A DNA stretch of 17,580 nt from the NCBI GenBank assembly GCA_017533165.1, contig JAFXIM010000178.1, forward strand, positions 1 to 17,580. Reading direction: 5' to 3'. The notes under the pieces are model-generated. The model was not told the DNA's origin, did not search any database, and worked only from the letters and a program-made list of their open reading frames with translations. Every line of letters begins with the position of its first letter. The first letter of the stretch is position 1. The stretch comes from Eggerthellaceae bacterium. GTDB taxonomy: Bacteria; Actinomycetota; Coriobacteriia; Coriobacteriales; Eggerthellaceae. This document shows positions 1 through 11,122 of this stretch, piece after piece. The position numbers and the translations under genes were made by a program.

Positions 1-21
1 AGGATAGGAAGAAGAACGAAG

Positions 22-2838
<2,817 letters not shown>

Positions 2839-3918
2839 ATGAGAGAACTGAAAACGCTCGAGCAGCGCCTCGATGACGCTCGAGGATTTCTGCATATCGA
2901 CGAGAAGGCGGCAGAGCTTGCCTCCCTCGACGAAGAGATCGCCTCTGCTGGCTTTTGGGATGACGTCAACCACGCTCAGCAGGTGTCCAAGCAGGCGAGC
3001 AACCTGCGTGACCTCATAGGCGAATACGATCAGGCCTGCGCCTTGCTCGACGATGCCCGTGCGGCGCTCGAGCTGGCTGATGAAGACGAGGCCTTTGCCG
3101 ATGAGGCTTTGGGCTGCATGTCCGAGCTTGCGGTGCTGCTCGATCAGCTCGAGATAAATTCCTGGTTCAATGGTCCTTTTGATGCCGGCGATGCCATTTT
3201 GACGGTGAACCCCGGTCAGGGCGGTCTCGAGGCACAGGATTGGACCGAGATGCTCTACCGCATGTACGTGCGCTACGCCGAATCGAAGAAGTGGAAGGTC
3301 TCGGTACTCGACTTGGTTCCCGGCGAGGGCATCGGGCTTGACAGGGCTACCATCCAGATCGAGGGTCGCAACGTCTATGGCATGCTTCGCAGCGAGCTTG
3401 GCGTGCACCGCTTGGTGCGCATCAGCCCCACCGATGCCAAGGCCCGTCGTCAGACCACCTTTGCCAGCGTCGAGATCCTGCCCGTGCTCCCCGACGATAT
3501 CGAGGTTGACCTCAACCCCGCCGACGTGCGCGTTGACGTGTACCGATCGAGCGGCCCGGGCGGTCAGTGCGTGAACACCACCGACTCTGCGGTGCGCCTG
3601 ACCCATGAGCCCACCGGCATCGTGGTCACCTGTCAGAACGAGAAGTCCCAGCTGCAGAACAAGGAAGCGGCTTTCAGGGTTTTGAAGGCCAAGCTCTACG
3701 AGATCGAAGAGCGCAAGCGTCAGGCTGAAATCGATGCCTTGCGCGGTGACCGCATGGAAAACTCATTCGGCAGCCAGATCCGCAACTACGTGCTCTATCC
3801 TTACCAGATGGTCAAGGACCTTCGAAGCAATGTCGAGACGGGCAACGTCGACGCCGTTCTCGGTGGCGATCTTGAGGATTTCGTCATCGGCTATCACAAG
3901 TGGAACGTGTCCCGCTAG
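2839..3918 (+). CDS. prfB: Peptide chain release factor 2 (single-frame, no programmed frameshift)
   Basis: RF2 reads UAA and UGA in the ribosomal A site and triggers peptide release. The 359-residue protein has the N-terminal helical domain, the catalytic GGQ at residues 241-243 within SSGPGGQCVN, and RF2-type spacing throughout. The stop-codon-reading tripeptide, SPF in E. coli and B. subtilis RF2, reads SPT here (Ser196-Pro197-Thr198). The usual GAGG before the codon-recognition domain is GQGG. The region matching the E. coli in-frame UGA (around residues 16-22, GFLHID) is continuous with no UGA, so the classic +1 autoregulatory frameshift is absent. The start ATG directly follows the secA TAG and has only a weak GGTAAG Shine-Dalgarno, which suggests coupled translation. 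The gene's own stop is TAG, read by RF1. Family assignment is firm; any effect of SPT is inference. Confidence 0.95.
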   Translation: MRELKTLEQRLDDARGFLHIDEKAAELASLDEEIASAGFWDDVNHAQQVSKQASNLRDLIGEYDQACALLDDARAALELADEDEAFADEALGCMSELAVLLDQLEINSWFNGPFDAGDAILTVNPGQGGLEAQDWTEMLYRMYVRYAESKKWKVSVLDLVPGEGIGLDRATIQIEGRNVYGMLRSELGVHRLVRISPTDAKARRQTTFASVEILPVLPDDIEVDLNPADVRVDVYRSSGPGGQCVNTTDSAVRLTHEPTGIVVTCQNEKSQLQNKEAAFRVLKAKLYEIEERKRQAEIDALRGDRMENSFGSQIRNYVLYPYQMVKDLRSNVETGNVDAVLGGDLEDFVIGYHKWNVSR

Positions 3919-4002
3919 CTTTTTGCCGCCCGACCTAGGTTTTCCGTCGAAACCATGCTCCCAGTTTGGTCTCCCTTCGCTCAAGAATCGTCCCTGTTGA
4001 AG

Positions 4003-4008
4003 TAGAAT
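4003..4008 (+). promoter_or_regulatory. Possible -10 element ahead of the transketolase genes
   Basis: The 123-nt prfB-transketolase gap holds TAGAAT, 34 nt before the chosen ATG. The hexamer 17 nt upstream (CTCAAG) is a poor -35 and there is no TG extension. If real, transcription would start near 4015 and exclude the upstream in-frame ATG at 4012. I see no convincing terminator after prfB, so read-through from secA-prfB is also possible. Confidence 0.25.
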
Positions 4009-4041
4009 GAGATGAGTGGAAAACGGAGTGAAAGGGAGAGC

Positions 4042-4869
4042 ATGGACTCCAACCAGTTGGCTGCGAAAGCCAATGACATTCGCATCGACATCGTTCGCAT
4101 GATTGCGGAAGCGGGAAGCGGCCACCCTGGCGGTTCGCTTTCGTGCACCGACATCTTGACGGCGCTTTATTATGGCGGCGTTATGAAGCATGATCCGGCC
4201 GATCCCAAGATGGCTGATCGCGATTGGTTCTTCCTTTGCAAGGGCCATGCAGCTCCTGCCCTGTACGCAGTGCTTGCCCATGCGGGTTACTTCCCGACCG
4301 AAGAGCTTATGAGCCTTCGCAAGCTGGGCACTCGCCTTCAGGGTCATCCTGATTCCAGCATGGTGCCCGGTGTTGAGGTGTCCACCGGATCTCTCGGCCA
4401 GGGTCTTTCCATCGCCGCTGGCGTTGCTGCGGGACTCAAGCTTGACGGCCAGGACAGCGCCGTGTTCGCCGTTTTGGGTGATGGCGAATGCGAGGAAGGT
4501 CAGGTTTGGGAGGCAGCCATGTTCGCCGCGCATCGCAAGCTCGATAACGTGGTTGCCATCGTTGATAACAACGGCCTTCAGATCGACGGCAAGATCACCG
4601 ATGTGTGCAACCCTGAGGACCTTGGAGCTAAGTTCGAGGCCTTCGGTTGGACGGTCGATCAGGTTGACGGCCATGACATCGAAGCCCTCATCGAGCTTTT
4701 GGGCAAGCTGAAGGCCCAGCGCGATGGCAAGCCGCATGCGGTCATTGCTAAGACCGTGAAGGGCAAGGGCGTTTCCTTCATGGAAAACCAGGCGGGCTGG
4801 CATGGCAAGGCCCCCAACGCAGAGCAACTCGAGGCCGCGCTTGCCGAGCTGCAAGCCGCAGCTGAATAG
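4042..4869 (+). CDS. Transketolase, N-terminal (TPP pyrophosphate-binding) subunit
   Basis: This is the first half of a split transketolase, which moves two-carbon ketol units between sugar phosphates in the non-oxidative pentose phosphate pathway. The 275-residue product shows the N-terminal signature GHPGGSLS, a KGHAAPALY motif, STGSLGQGLS, and the TPP/magnesium motif beginning GDGE (Gly146-Asp147-Gly148) and ending in NN (176-177). It stops where the pyrimidine-binding domain would begin; that domain is supplied by the next gene. I chose ATG 4042 because AAAGGGAG (4031-4038) lies just before it, whereas the in-frame ATG at 4012 lacks a good site and would add 10 residues. The stop TAG is embedded in the Shine-Dalgarno of the second subunit. 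Split transketolases are known in archaea and various anaerobes, so this is not a broken gene. Confidence 0.93.
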   Translation: MDSNQLAAKANDIRIDIVRMIAEAGSGHPGGSLSCTDILTALYYGGVMKHDPADPKMADRDWFFLCKGHAAPALYAVLAHAGYFPTEELMSLRKLGTRLQGHPDSSMVPGVEVSTGSLGQGLSIAAGVAAGLKLDGQDSAVFAVLGDGECEEGQVWEAAMFAAHRKLDNVVAIVDNNGLQIDGKITDVCNPEDLGAKFEAFGWTVDQVDGHDIEALIELLGKLKAQRDGKPHAVIAKTVKGKGVSFMENQAGWHGKAPNAEQLEAALAELQAAAE

Positions 4870-4874
4870 GAGGT
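4867..4874 (+). promoter_or_regulatory. Strong Shine-Dalgarno for transketolase C subunit
   Basis: TAGGAGGT sits 5 nt before the GTG at 4880 and contains the TAG stop of the N subunit. It fixes the downstream start at GTG 4880, not the earlier in-frame ATG at 4802, and should help keep the two subunits in equal amounts. Confidence 0.85.
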
Positions 4875-4879
4875 CAACC

Positions 4880-5851
4880 GTGGTTAAGCTTGCTACCCCC
4901 GAACAGGCTGCCGTCAAAAAGGCAACCCGTGCCGCCTTTGGCGTAACTTTGGCAGAGCTCGCAGGTGACGGCGTGCCCGTTGTGGCGGTTGACGCCGACC
5001 TCACCGGCTCCACCACCCTCAACAAATTTGCAGCAGCCGACCCGGCTTACGCTGAGCGCCTGTTCAATTGCGGTATCGCCGAGCAGAACATGATCGACGT
5101 CGCTGCTGGCTTGGCGCTCACCGGCAAGATCGCCTATACGGGCTCCTTTGCCGTGTTTGGCACCGGTCGCGCTTACGACCAGATCCGCAACACGGTCTGC
5201 TACAGCAACCTCAACGTTAAGATTGCTCCGACGCACGCCGGTGTTTCCGTGGGTCCCGATGGCGGCAGCCATCAGATGCTCGAGGACGTTTCCCTCATGC
5301 GCGGCCTTCCCGGCATGCGCGTGTTGGTGCCTGCTGACTATGCCGCAGCTCGCGCGGCACTCAAGCTGGCAGCCCATACCGACGGCCCGGTCTATGTTCG
5401 CATGGGCCGCGCAAACGTGCCCTGCGTTTACGATGATGACGTGGAGCTCGAGATCGGCAAGGCCTATGTCCTGCGCGAGGGCAGTGATGTCACCATCGTC
5501 GCAAACGGCGTTGAGATTCGCGAGGCGCTGCTCGCTGCCGATGCTCTTGCCGAGCAGGGCATCTCCGCAGAGGTCATCGACGCCTTCTGTGTGAAGCCTC
5601 TCGACGAGGAGTGCATCCTGACATCCGTCGGCAAGACTTCCCGCGTGGTCATCGCCGAAGAGCACAGTGTTATCGGCGGCCTAGGCTCTGCTGTTGCCGA
5701 GCTGCTGGCGGCAAAGATGCCCGTGCCCTGCGAATTTGTCGGCGTGAAGGACCGCTTCGGCAAGTCCGGCGAGTTCGAGGAGCTTCTCGAGTACTTCGAA
5801 CTTGACGCTGCTTCCATTGTTGAAGCTGTGAAGAAGGTTATTACTCGCTAA
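4880..5851 (+). CDS. Transketolase, C-terminal (pyrimidine-binding plus C-domain) subunit
   Basis: This is the second half of the split transketolase. The 323-residue product has the TPP pyrimidine-binding domain with GIAEQNM, whose Glu68 is the expected TPP-activating glutamate. The phosphate-binding region TGSFAVFGTGRAYDQIRN follows, then the C-terminal domain (about 190-323) containing the EEHSVIGGLGSAVAE stretch typical of transketolase and DXS families. It has no GDG/NN motif of its own, so it must pair with the preceding subunit. The start is GTG, set by a near-perfect Shine-Dalgarno 5 nt upstream; the upstream ATG at 4802 lies inside the N subunit and is rejected. Context, split architecture and residue pattern favour transketolase over DXS or a two-subunit dehydrogenase E1, but sugar specificity cannot be read directly. 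Confidence 0.92.
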   Translation: MVKLATPEQAAVKKATRAAFGVTLAELAGDGVPVVAVDADLTGSTTLNKFAAADPAYAERLFNCGIAEQNMIDVAAGLALTGKIAYTGSFAVFGTGRAYDQIRNTVCYSNLNVKIAPTHAGVSVGPDGGSHQMLEDVSLMRGLPGMRVLVPADYAAARAALKLAAHTDGPVYVRMGRANVPCVYDDDVELEIGKAYVLREGSDVTIVANGVEIREALLAADALAEQGISAEVIDAFCVKPLDEECILTSVGKTSRVVIAEEHSVIGGLGSAVAELLAAKMPVPCEFVGVKDRFGKSGEFEELLEYFELDAASIVEAVKKVITR

Positions 5852-5857
5852 AGGGTT

Positions 5858-5866
5858 TGATAGAAT
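5858..5866 (+). promoter_or_regulatory. Candidate extended -10 promoter for ftsE
   Basis: In the 57-nt gap before ftsE, TGATAGAAT reads as an extended -10 (TGnTAnAAT), with a weak TTATTA 17 nt upstream inside the end of the transketolase gene. The predicted start is near 5873, about 36 nt before the GTG. It could give ftsEX its own expression inside the larger cluster. Confidence 0.4.
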
Positions 5867-5908
5867 CTCAAAGTCTCAGTAAACAGGACAACACGAACGG
5901 AGCAAGCT

Positions 5909-6757
5909 GTGACGAATAACGAGAGCCAGGTTAAGCCTGCGCGTCCTGCTCGTCAGCTGCGTGCCGGTGGGGCCCATTCCCGCAAGGCGCAGATGACATC
6001 GCAGTTATCGCAATCGCTTCCCGTGCTCGATGTTGATGACATGCCCACTCAGCTGGGTGCGCCGGTCATCACCTTCGATCACGTTACCAAGATCTATCCC
6101 GCTCAGCCCAACAAGCCCGCGCTGAACGATGTCTCCCTGCAGATTTACGCAGGCGAGTTCTTGTTCCTCGTAGGCCATTCGGGTTCGGGCAAATCCACCT
6201 TCATTCGCCTTCTCACTCGCGAAATCAAGCCTACCGAGGGTAAGATCTACGTGGCGAACGAGGATCTTACCACTATGCGCAATTGGCGCGTTCCCTACCT
6301 GCGCCGCAATATCGGCTGCGTGTTCCAGGACTTCAAGCTCCTGCCGAACAAGACGGTGTTCGAGAACGTTGCCTTCGCGCTTGAGGTAATTGGCAAGAGC
6401 AAGCACGTCATCAAGACCCAGGTTCCCGAGGTCCTGCGCCTCGTTGGTCTTGCCGATAAGCTCAACAAGTACCCGGATCAGCTTTCCGGTGGCGAACAGC
6501 AGCGTGTGTCCATTGCGCGCGCTATCGTGAACCGTCCTCCGCTGCTGATTTGCGACGAGCCCACCGGCAACCTCGACCCGCAGACTTCTCGCGGCATTAT
6601 GGACCTGCTCGAGCGCATCAACCGCACGGGAACTACGGTTCTCATCGCAACGCATGACCGTGAAATGGTCGACAACATGCGTCGCCGTGTTATCGCGCTT
6701 GATCGTGGTCATCTGACTCGCGACCAGGACAGGGGGGTGTACGGTTTCGATGCGTAG
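5909..6757 (+). CDS. ftsE: Cell division ATP-binding protein FtsE, with N-terminal extension
   Basis: FtsE is the cytoplasmic ATPase of the FtsEX complex, which switches on periplasmic or extracellular peptidoglycan hydrolases at the division site. The ABC domain is complete: Walker [10 protein letters not shown] (89-97, Lys95), Q-loop Gln140, signature LSGGEQQ (192-198), Walker [10 protein letters not shown] (212-220) and switch His249. The domain proper begins only at about residue 53 ([11 protein letters not shown]). The 52 residues before it are basic, Pro/Arg-rich and probably disordered, making the protein 282 residues against about 230 usually. GTG 5909 is preceded by CGGAG at 6 nt; ATG 5993 is a possible alternative that would still leave a 24-residue extension. 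The last 8 nt overlap ftsX. Confidence 0.95.
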   Translation: MTNNESQVKPARPARQLRAGGAHSRKAQMTSQLSQSLPVLDVDDMPTQLGAPVITFDHVTKIYPAQPNKPALNDVSLQIYAGEFLFLVGHSGSGKSTFIRLLTREIKPTEGKIYVANEDLTTMRNWRVPYLRRNIGCVFQDFKLLPNKTVFENVAFALEVIGKSKHVIKTQVPEVLRLVGLADKLNKYPDQLSGGEQQRVSIARAIVNRPPLLICDEPTGNLDPQTSRGIMDLLERINRTGTTVLIATHDREMVDNMRRRVIALDRGHLTRDQDRGVYGFDA

Positions 6758-7664
6758 TCTCGCTTACTTCTTCAAAGAGTCCCTTCAGGGCTTTACGCGC
6801 AATCTTTCCACTGCGCTCGGATCCATCATTACCATCTTCCTGTCACTGCTTATCATCGGCGTGTTCTTGGTTGGCGCTTGCATCGTGAACAACCTTGTCA
6901 GCTCCATTGAGGATGAGGTTTCCATTACTGCTTACGTCGCCGATGATGCTCAGCAATCTGACATCGATTCGCTCATGAACTCCATCAGGGGCATTGAGGG
7001 TGTTGCAAGCGTTTCCTTCACAACGAAGGACCAGGCACTCGAGAATTTCCGCAACTCCATGACCTCGAACCCCGATGTGCTCGATCAGCTTGACGGTACT
7101 AACCCGCTGCCGGCATCGATTGACGTGGAGCTTTCCGATCCCCAGATGGTTGAACAGGTTGCCGCTCAGATTGAGGCAAACGGCACCTTCCGATCCATCT
7201 GCGATGAGCCTGACAATCCTGCTGATTCCCTCAAATACGGCCAGCAGACGGTTGACAAGCTCTTCTCGCTCACGAACTACGTGCGCTATGTCGGCATTGC
7301 CCTGATCGCCTTGCTCACCTTCATCGCGCTCGTGTTCATCAACAACACCATTCGTCTGGCTATTCTCGCTCGTCGCAAGGAGATTGCCATCATGCGTCTG
7401 GTGGGCGCCTCGAACGGATTCATCCGCGGCCCCTTCTTGATGGAGGGTGCGCTCCATGCCCTGATTGGCGCAGGCCTTGCCGTAGCGGCTCTGCAGGCGC
7501 TGCGCATGCTCGCCCTGCCCCAGCTGCAGTCGGCTCTGTCCTTCCTGTCGCTTGAGGTGAGCGGCCAGATGTATCTGATCATCTACGCTTCGCTGGTCCT
7601 TGCGGGCCTCGTTATCGGTCTTCTGGGTTCCGCTTTCGCAATGCGTCGTTACCTCAAGGTCTAG
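6750..7664 (+). CDS. ftsX: Cell division membrane protein FtsX
   Basis: FtsX is the integral membrane partner of FtsE. ATP hydrolysis by FtsE is relayed through FtsX to an extracellular domain that activates wall hydrolases. The 304 residues show the expected layout: a short cytoplasmic N-terminus, one membrane helix (about 24-48), an extracellular domain of roughly 120 residues (about 50-170) and three closely spaced C-terminal helices (about 175-200, 222-250, 270-295). The conserved cytoplasmic [14 protein letters not shown] stretch lies between helices 2 and 3. The ATG lies within the last codons of ftsE (8-nt overlap) and is preceded by AGGGGGG about 12 nt upstream, indicating coupled translation and 1:1 output with FtsE. 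It ends with TAG, 21 nt before the peptidase gene. Confidence 0.95.
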   Translation: MRSLAYFFKESLQGFTRNLSTALGSIITIFLSLLIIGVFLVGACIVNNLVSSIEDEVSITAYVADDAQQSDIDSLMNSIRGIEGVASVSFTTKDQALENFRNSMTSNPDVLDQLDGTNPLPASIDVELSDPQMVEQVAAQIEANGTFRSICDEPDNPADSLKYGQQTVDKLFSLTNYVRYVGIALIALLTFIALVFINNTIRLAILARRKEIAIMRLVGASNGFIRGPFLMEGALHALIGAGLAVAALQALRMLALPQLQSALSFLSLEVSGQMYLIIYASLVLAGLVIGLLGSAFAMRRYLKV

Positions 7665-7685
7665 TGACGTCGGAAAAGGGCTTTC

Positions 7686-8960
7686 ATGGCTAAAGGTGCT
7701 AAGCATATATCGCGTGAGCGAAAGGGTGCATCGATTTCCAAGAGAGATCGTCAGCGCAATCAGCGCTTCATGCGTGTGATCGGCACCTTCCTCATCATTG
7801 TTGTTGCATTTGTGGCTGGCTTCCTGGTGCGAAGCCAGCCTCTCTTTATCTCATCCCTTGGTTTTACCGTTGCCGAGGAGGAATTGGGTGCTCAATCGAG
7901 CGGCGAGGTGCACTCCACGCTCGACTCCATCGGTGCGCGCATTCTTGAGGTGGAAGGTTTGCTCGAGGACGCCGGTATGTATGGCGTCAATCTTGACGCG
8001 GCAACGCCAGCCATGGTCGAGGATCTCGTTTCGAGCACTGACGACCCGTACGCAGCGTATTACACCCCCGAGCGCTATGCGTCTTATGTAAACGAGGCCG
8101 CCACGGGTTCCTATGCGGGCGTCGGCGTCCTTCTTGCCGAGTACAATGGCCGAGCCTACGTTGCCGATGTCTTCGAGGGTTCGGAGGCTGAAAGCAAGAA
8201 CGTCATGCAGGGAGACGTGGTCGTTGCGATTGACGGAAATGCCGCGAGTGCCCGGTCTTTGGCCGAGGCTTTAAATGCCATTGATCGTGGCGAGGGCGAA
8301 AGCGTTGTTATCACGTGGATGCGCCCCGTGAGCCTCGATGCCGAAAAGGGCGAGGAGTTCACCACTACTTTGACCTGCCATGATTACGAGGTGACCAATG
8401 TGACCACCGAGCTGGATGGCACGGTTGGCTACATCAAGATTCGTCAGATTACGCAGAACTCTGCCCAGCATGTGTCTCAGGCAGTCAGCACTCTTACCGC
8501 CCAAGGCGCGACCTCTTTCGTGCTTGACATTCGCGATAATCCTGGCGGATATCTGACGCAGGCGGTTGACATTGCGGCTATGTTCGTGAAAAGCGGTGTC
8601 ATCGTTGAGATTGAAACCTCCGATGGGAAGACCACCAAAAATGCCACGGGTGTCACGCTTACCGAAGCTCCCGTGGTGGTCATGGTTAACGGCTATACCT
8701 CTTCAGCTGCCGAGGTATTGGCTGCTGGTCTGCAGGGCAACGGCCGCGCGGAAGTTGTTGGCGTGAGAACGGTGGGCAAGGGCTCGGTTCAGGTCATGCG
8801 AGAGCTGAGCTTCGGCGGTGCTATCCGCTATACGGCGGCGTATTACTACACGCCGCTTGGCGCCGATATTGACGGCACGGGTGTAACTCCTGATCTCAGC
8901 GTAACGGATGCTGACTCGCAGAAGCGCATAGCCATCGATACCGCACGCTCCCTTGCCTAA
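7686..8960 (+). CDS. Membrane-anchored S41 C-terminal processing peptidase (CtpA/CtpB type)
   Basis: This is an S41-family serine protease. A basic N-terminus (about 1-30) leads into one membrane helix (about 31-48, TFLIIVVAFVAGFLV), so the catalytic part should be outside the membrane. A PDZ-like domain follows (about 140-225, including the GVGVLLAEYNG stretch and a GDVVVAIDG motif). The catalytic domain has DIRDNPGG, Ser340 in GYTSSAAEV and Lys365 in TVGKGSVQ. The 25-residue Ser-Lys spacing equals that of E. coli Prc, so the dyad looks intact, although the usual SASASE is TSSAAE. The substrate is unknown. Its place directly after ftsX matches ctpB after ftsEX in Bacillus, suggesting a role in wall hydrolase control, but here it is probably processing proteins, not cutting peptidoglycan. 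AAAAGGG precedes the ATG. Confidence 0.93.
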   Translation: MAKGAKHISRERKGASISKRDRQRNQRFMRVIGTFLIIVVAFVAGFLVRSQPLFISSLGFTVAEEELGAQSSGEVHSTLDSIGARILEVEGLLEDAGMYGVNLDAATPAMVEDLVSSTDDPYAAYYTPERYASYVNEAATGSYAGVGVLLAEYNGRAYVADVFEGSEAESKNVMQGDVVVAIDGNAASARSLAEALNAIDRGEGESVVITWMRPVSLDAEKGEEFTTTLTCHDYEVTNVTTELDGTVGYIKIRQITQNSAQHVSQAVSTLTAQGATSFVLDIRDNPGGYLTQAVDIAAMFVKSGVIVEIETSDGKTTKNATGVTLTEAPVVVMVNGYTSSAAEVLAAGLQGNGRAEVVGVRTVGKGSVQVMRELSFGGAIRYTAAYYYTPLGADIDGTGVTPDLSVTDADSQKRIAIDTARSLA

Positions 8961-8972
8961 GGGCTAGCTCTT

Positions 8973-11036
8973 ATGGCGCGTTCAAGATCTCATACCCGTC
9001 GCACCTCACGGGCGAATCCGCGAGGTGTGCTTGTGGTGCGCGGTGGTGGCTTCGGCTTCGTTCAAACGGCTGAGGGTGAGTACTTCGTTTCCGCGCATGA
9101 TATGAACGGTGCCTTTGACGGCGATCTGGTGGAACTCGCGCCCATTACGCGTAAGGGGGCGCGTCGCGGATCGGGTCGTCACGCCGCAGATTCCCAAGGG
9201 CCGTCGGAGAGGCCGTCGGCTCGGGTGTTGCGTGTTTTGGAGCGCGCTCACGATACCCTCATCGGTCGCTACGAGGTTGCTGAGCCTTTCGGCGTCGTTG
9301 TGCCTGAGGATGCGCGCATTCCCTACGATATCTTTACCATGCGCGCGGAGAATCCCGATATTCAGGATGGATCCTTGGTGCGCGTGCGCATAGTTCAATT
9401 TCCCACCAGAAAGACGGCTGCAACCGGCGTTATCGAGGAAGTGATAGGCCAGGAAGGCGATGCGCGAATTGGCATCGATCTCATCGTTGCGAAGAATAAA
9501 TTGGAAACTGAGTATTCGGAGGCTGCTATCGAGCAGGCTCGTGCTGCGCGCCTTGATGAGCTTGGAGCTTTGGCTCAGGGATACCGTGACCTTCGAGATA
9601 GGTTTATCTTCACGGTGGACCCCCTTGATGCGCGGGACTATGACGACGCGGTGTCGTTGGATGTCCTTGATGGATCTGCTGAATTTGCCGATGCGCCTCA
9701 AGGTGCGAAATGGCGGTTGGGCGTGCACATTGCTGATGTGGCGCATTATGTGAACTGGGATTCCTCCCTTGATCTGGATGCTCGTCGTCGGGCTACGAGC
9801 GTGTACCTAGCCGACCGCGTCATACCCATGCTTCCGCATGAACTTTCGAATGACCTATGCTCGCTTAAACCGCACGAGTTGCGTAGAAGCATGACGGTGG
9901 ATTTATTCCTCAACTCGACTGCAGATGTGGTTGGTTACGACATTTACCCTGCATTGATCATGTCGGAAGCGCGGTTGACCTACGAGCAGGCGCAGGAGAT
10001 GCTCGAAGGTTCTTTTAAGGAAGCGGGTGATCTTCCCCTCGCTCAGCTAAGCGAACGACTCAAGCTTCTGTCACTAATTGCTAAAAAGCGTTCTGCCAAA
10101 CGCAAGCAGGCTGGCGGCATAGACTTTGCCGCTGTCGAGGCCAAGGTGAAGCTTGATGAGGATGGCAATCCCGTCGACATCATCATGCGTCGCAAGACCG
10201 ATGCCACAGAGCTCATCGAAGAAGCTATGATTTTGGCTAACGAAACCGTTGCCTCTCATTTGGCGAGCAGGGAATTCCCCTGCATGTATCGCGTTCACGA
10301 GCGTCCGTCGGCTGATGCACTCGACGCTCTGGTTCCGGTATTTCAGGAGTTCCCTTGGTTCACCGAGGATATGGCTTTGAGGCTCATGACGGGTAATCCG
10401 CGCATTATCCAGTCGATTTTGGATGCAAGCTCGGGCAGGCCAGAGGAGGAGCTCGTATCGTCTCTCGTGCTTCGCTCCATGAAACGTGCTCTCTATAAGA
10501 TTGACAATGACGGGCACTACGGTTTGGCGAGCAAGGCCTATGCCCACTTTACGAGTCCTATTCGCCGCTATCCTGATCTCGTGGTCCATCACATGTTGAA
10601 GGCTCAACTGGGAAAGCGCCCCGAGAAGTTTGGATCCGAGGTGTCTGCTATGCCCTGGATCGCTGAACACTCCTCCGAAATGGAGCGTATTGCTGACACT
10701 GCTGCTCGTGAGTCTCAGGAGCTGAAAATCATCGAGTATCTAGAGCGCTTTGTGGGGGAGTCCTTCTCGGGGGTTGTTTCCGGGGTTGCCACATACGGTC
10801 TTTACGTGCGTCTCGATAATACGGCGGAGGGTTTTTTGCCCGTTCGCATGCTGGGAGGGGAGTACTTCTCCTTCGATCCGCGTCGTTGGTGCCTTTGCGG
10901 GCAGGATACGGGCAAGACCTATCGACTCGGCCAGCGTATTGCGGTCGTTTTGGTAGCCGCTGACGCGAGGGAGCGTAAGCTTGAGTTTCGTTTGGCGAGT
11001 ACTCGCTTCAACAGAGGATCGGGGCGGCAGTCTTAA
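8973..11036 (+). CDS. rnr: Ribonuclease R (RNB-family 3'-5' exoribonuclease)
   Basis: RNase R degrades structured RNA processively from the 3' end in the cytoplasm and works in mRNA and rRNA quality control. The 687-residue protein starts with a basic tail, then a cold-shock/OB domain (GGGFGFVQTAEGEYFVSAHDM, about 25-45), and a second OB region. The RNB catalytic domain has DPLDARDYDD, giving Asp216, Asp222, Asp224 and Asp225 with the same spacing as the E. coli active-site Asp272/278/280/281. A C-terminal S1 domain starts near residue 590 (SGVVSGVATYGLYVRL). It lacks the long Lys-rich tail and N-terminal helix-turn-helix of the E. coli enzyme, as is usual in Gram-positives. Codon use is less biased than in secA or the transketolase genes, suggesting lower expression. 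AAGGG overlaps the end of the peptidase gene. Confidence 0.95.
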   Translation: MARSRSHTRRTSRANPRGVLVVRGGGFGFVQTAEGEYFVSAHDMNGAFDGDLVELAPITRKGARRGSGRHAADSQGPSERPSARVLRVLERAHDTLIGRYEVAEPFGVVVPEDARIPYDIFTMRAENPDIQDGSLVRVRIVQFPTRKTAATGVIEEVIGQEGDARIGIDLIVAKNKLETEYSEAAIEQARAARLDELGALAQGYRDLRDRFIFTVDPLDARDYDDAVSLDVLDGSAEFADAPQGAKWRLGVHIADVAHYVNWDSSLDLDARRRATSVYLADRVIPMLPHELSNDLCSLKPHELRRSMTVDLFLNSTADVVGYDIYPALIMSEARLTYEQAQEMLEGSFKEAGDLPLAQLSERLKLLSLIAKKRSAKRKQAGGIDFAAVEAKVKLDEDGNPVDIIMRRKTDATELIEEAMILANETVASHLASREFPCMYRVHERPSADALDALVPVFQEFPWFTEDMALRLMTGNPRIIQSILDASSGRPEEELVSSLVLRSMKRALYKIDNDGHYGLASKAYAHFTSPIRRYPDLVVHHMLKAQLGKRPEKFGSEVSAMPWIAEHSSEMERIADTAARESQELKIIEYLERFVGESFSGVVSGVATYGLYVRLDNTAEGFLPVRMLGGEYFSFDPRRWCLCGQDTGKTYRLGQRIAVVLVAADARERKLEFRLASTRFNRGSGRQS

Positions 11037-11047
11037 GCGCCGCTATA

Positions 11048-11094
11048 AAGCCCCTCCTTCGGTCCCTATTGCGGCTCTTTCGAAGGAGGGGCTT
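11048..11094. terminator. Shared terminator between convergent rnr and leuA
   Basis: AAGCCCCTCCTTCG (11048-11061) and CGAAGGAGGGGCTT (11081-11094) form a perfect 14-bp stem with a 19-nt loop, in the 86-nt gap between the two convergent stop codons. A/T-rich flanks lie on both sides (TATA on the left, GTTAT on the right), but neither strand has a long U tract. Placement and perfect symmetry support two-way termination. Confidence 0.85.
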
Positions 11095-11122
11095 GTTATC
11101 TGTCTAAGCGTCGTGGGTAAAT

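Noticed and set aside
4880..5851. Split transketolase as a frameshifted pseudogene
   Set aside because: Each half is complete by domain, and a near-perfect Shine-Dalgarno and GTG start serve the second half. Two-gene transketolases are well known.
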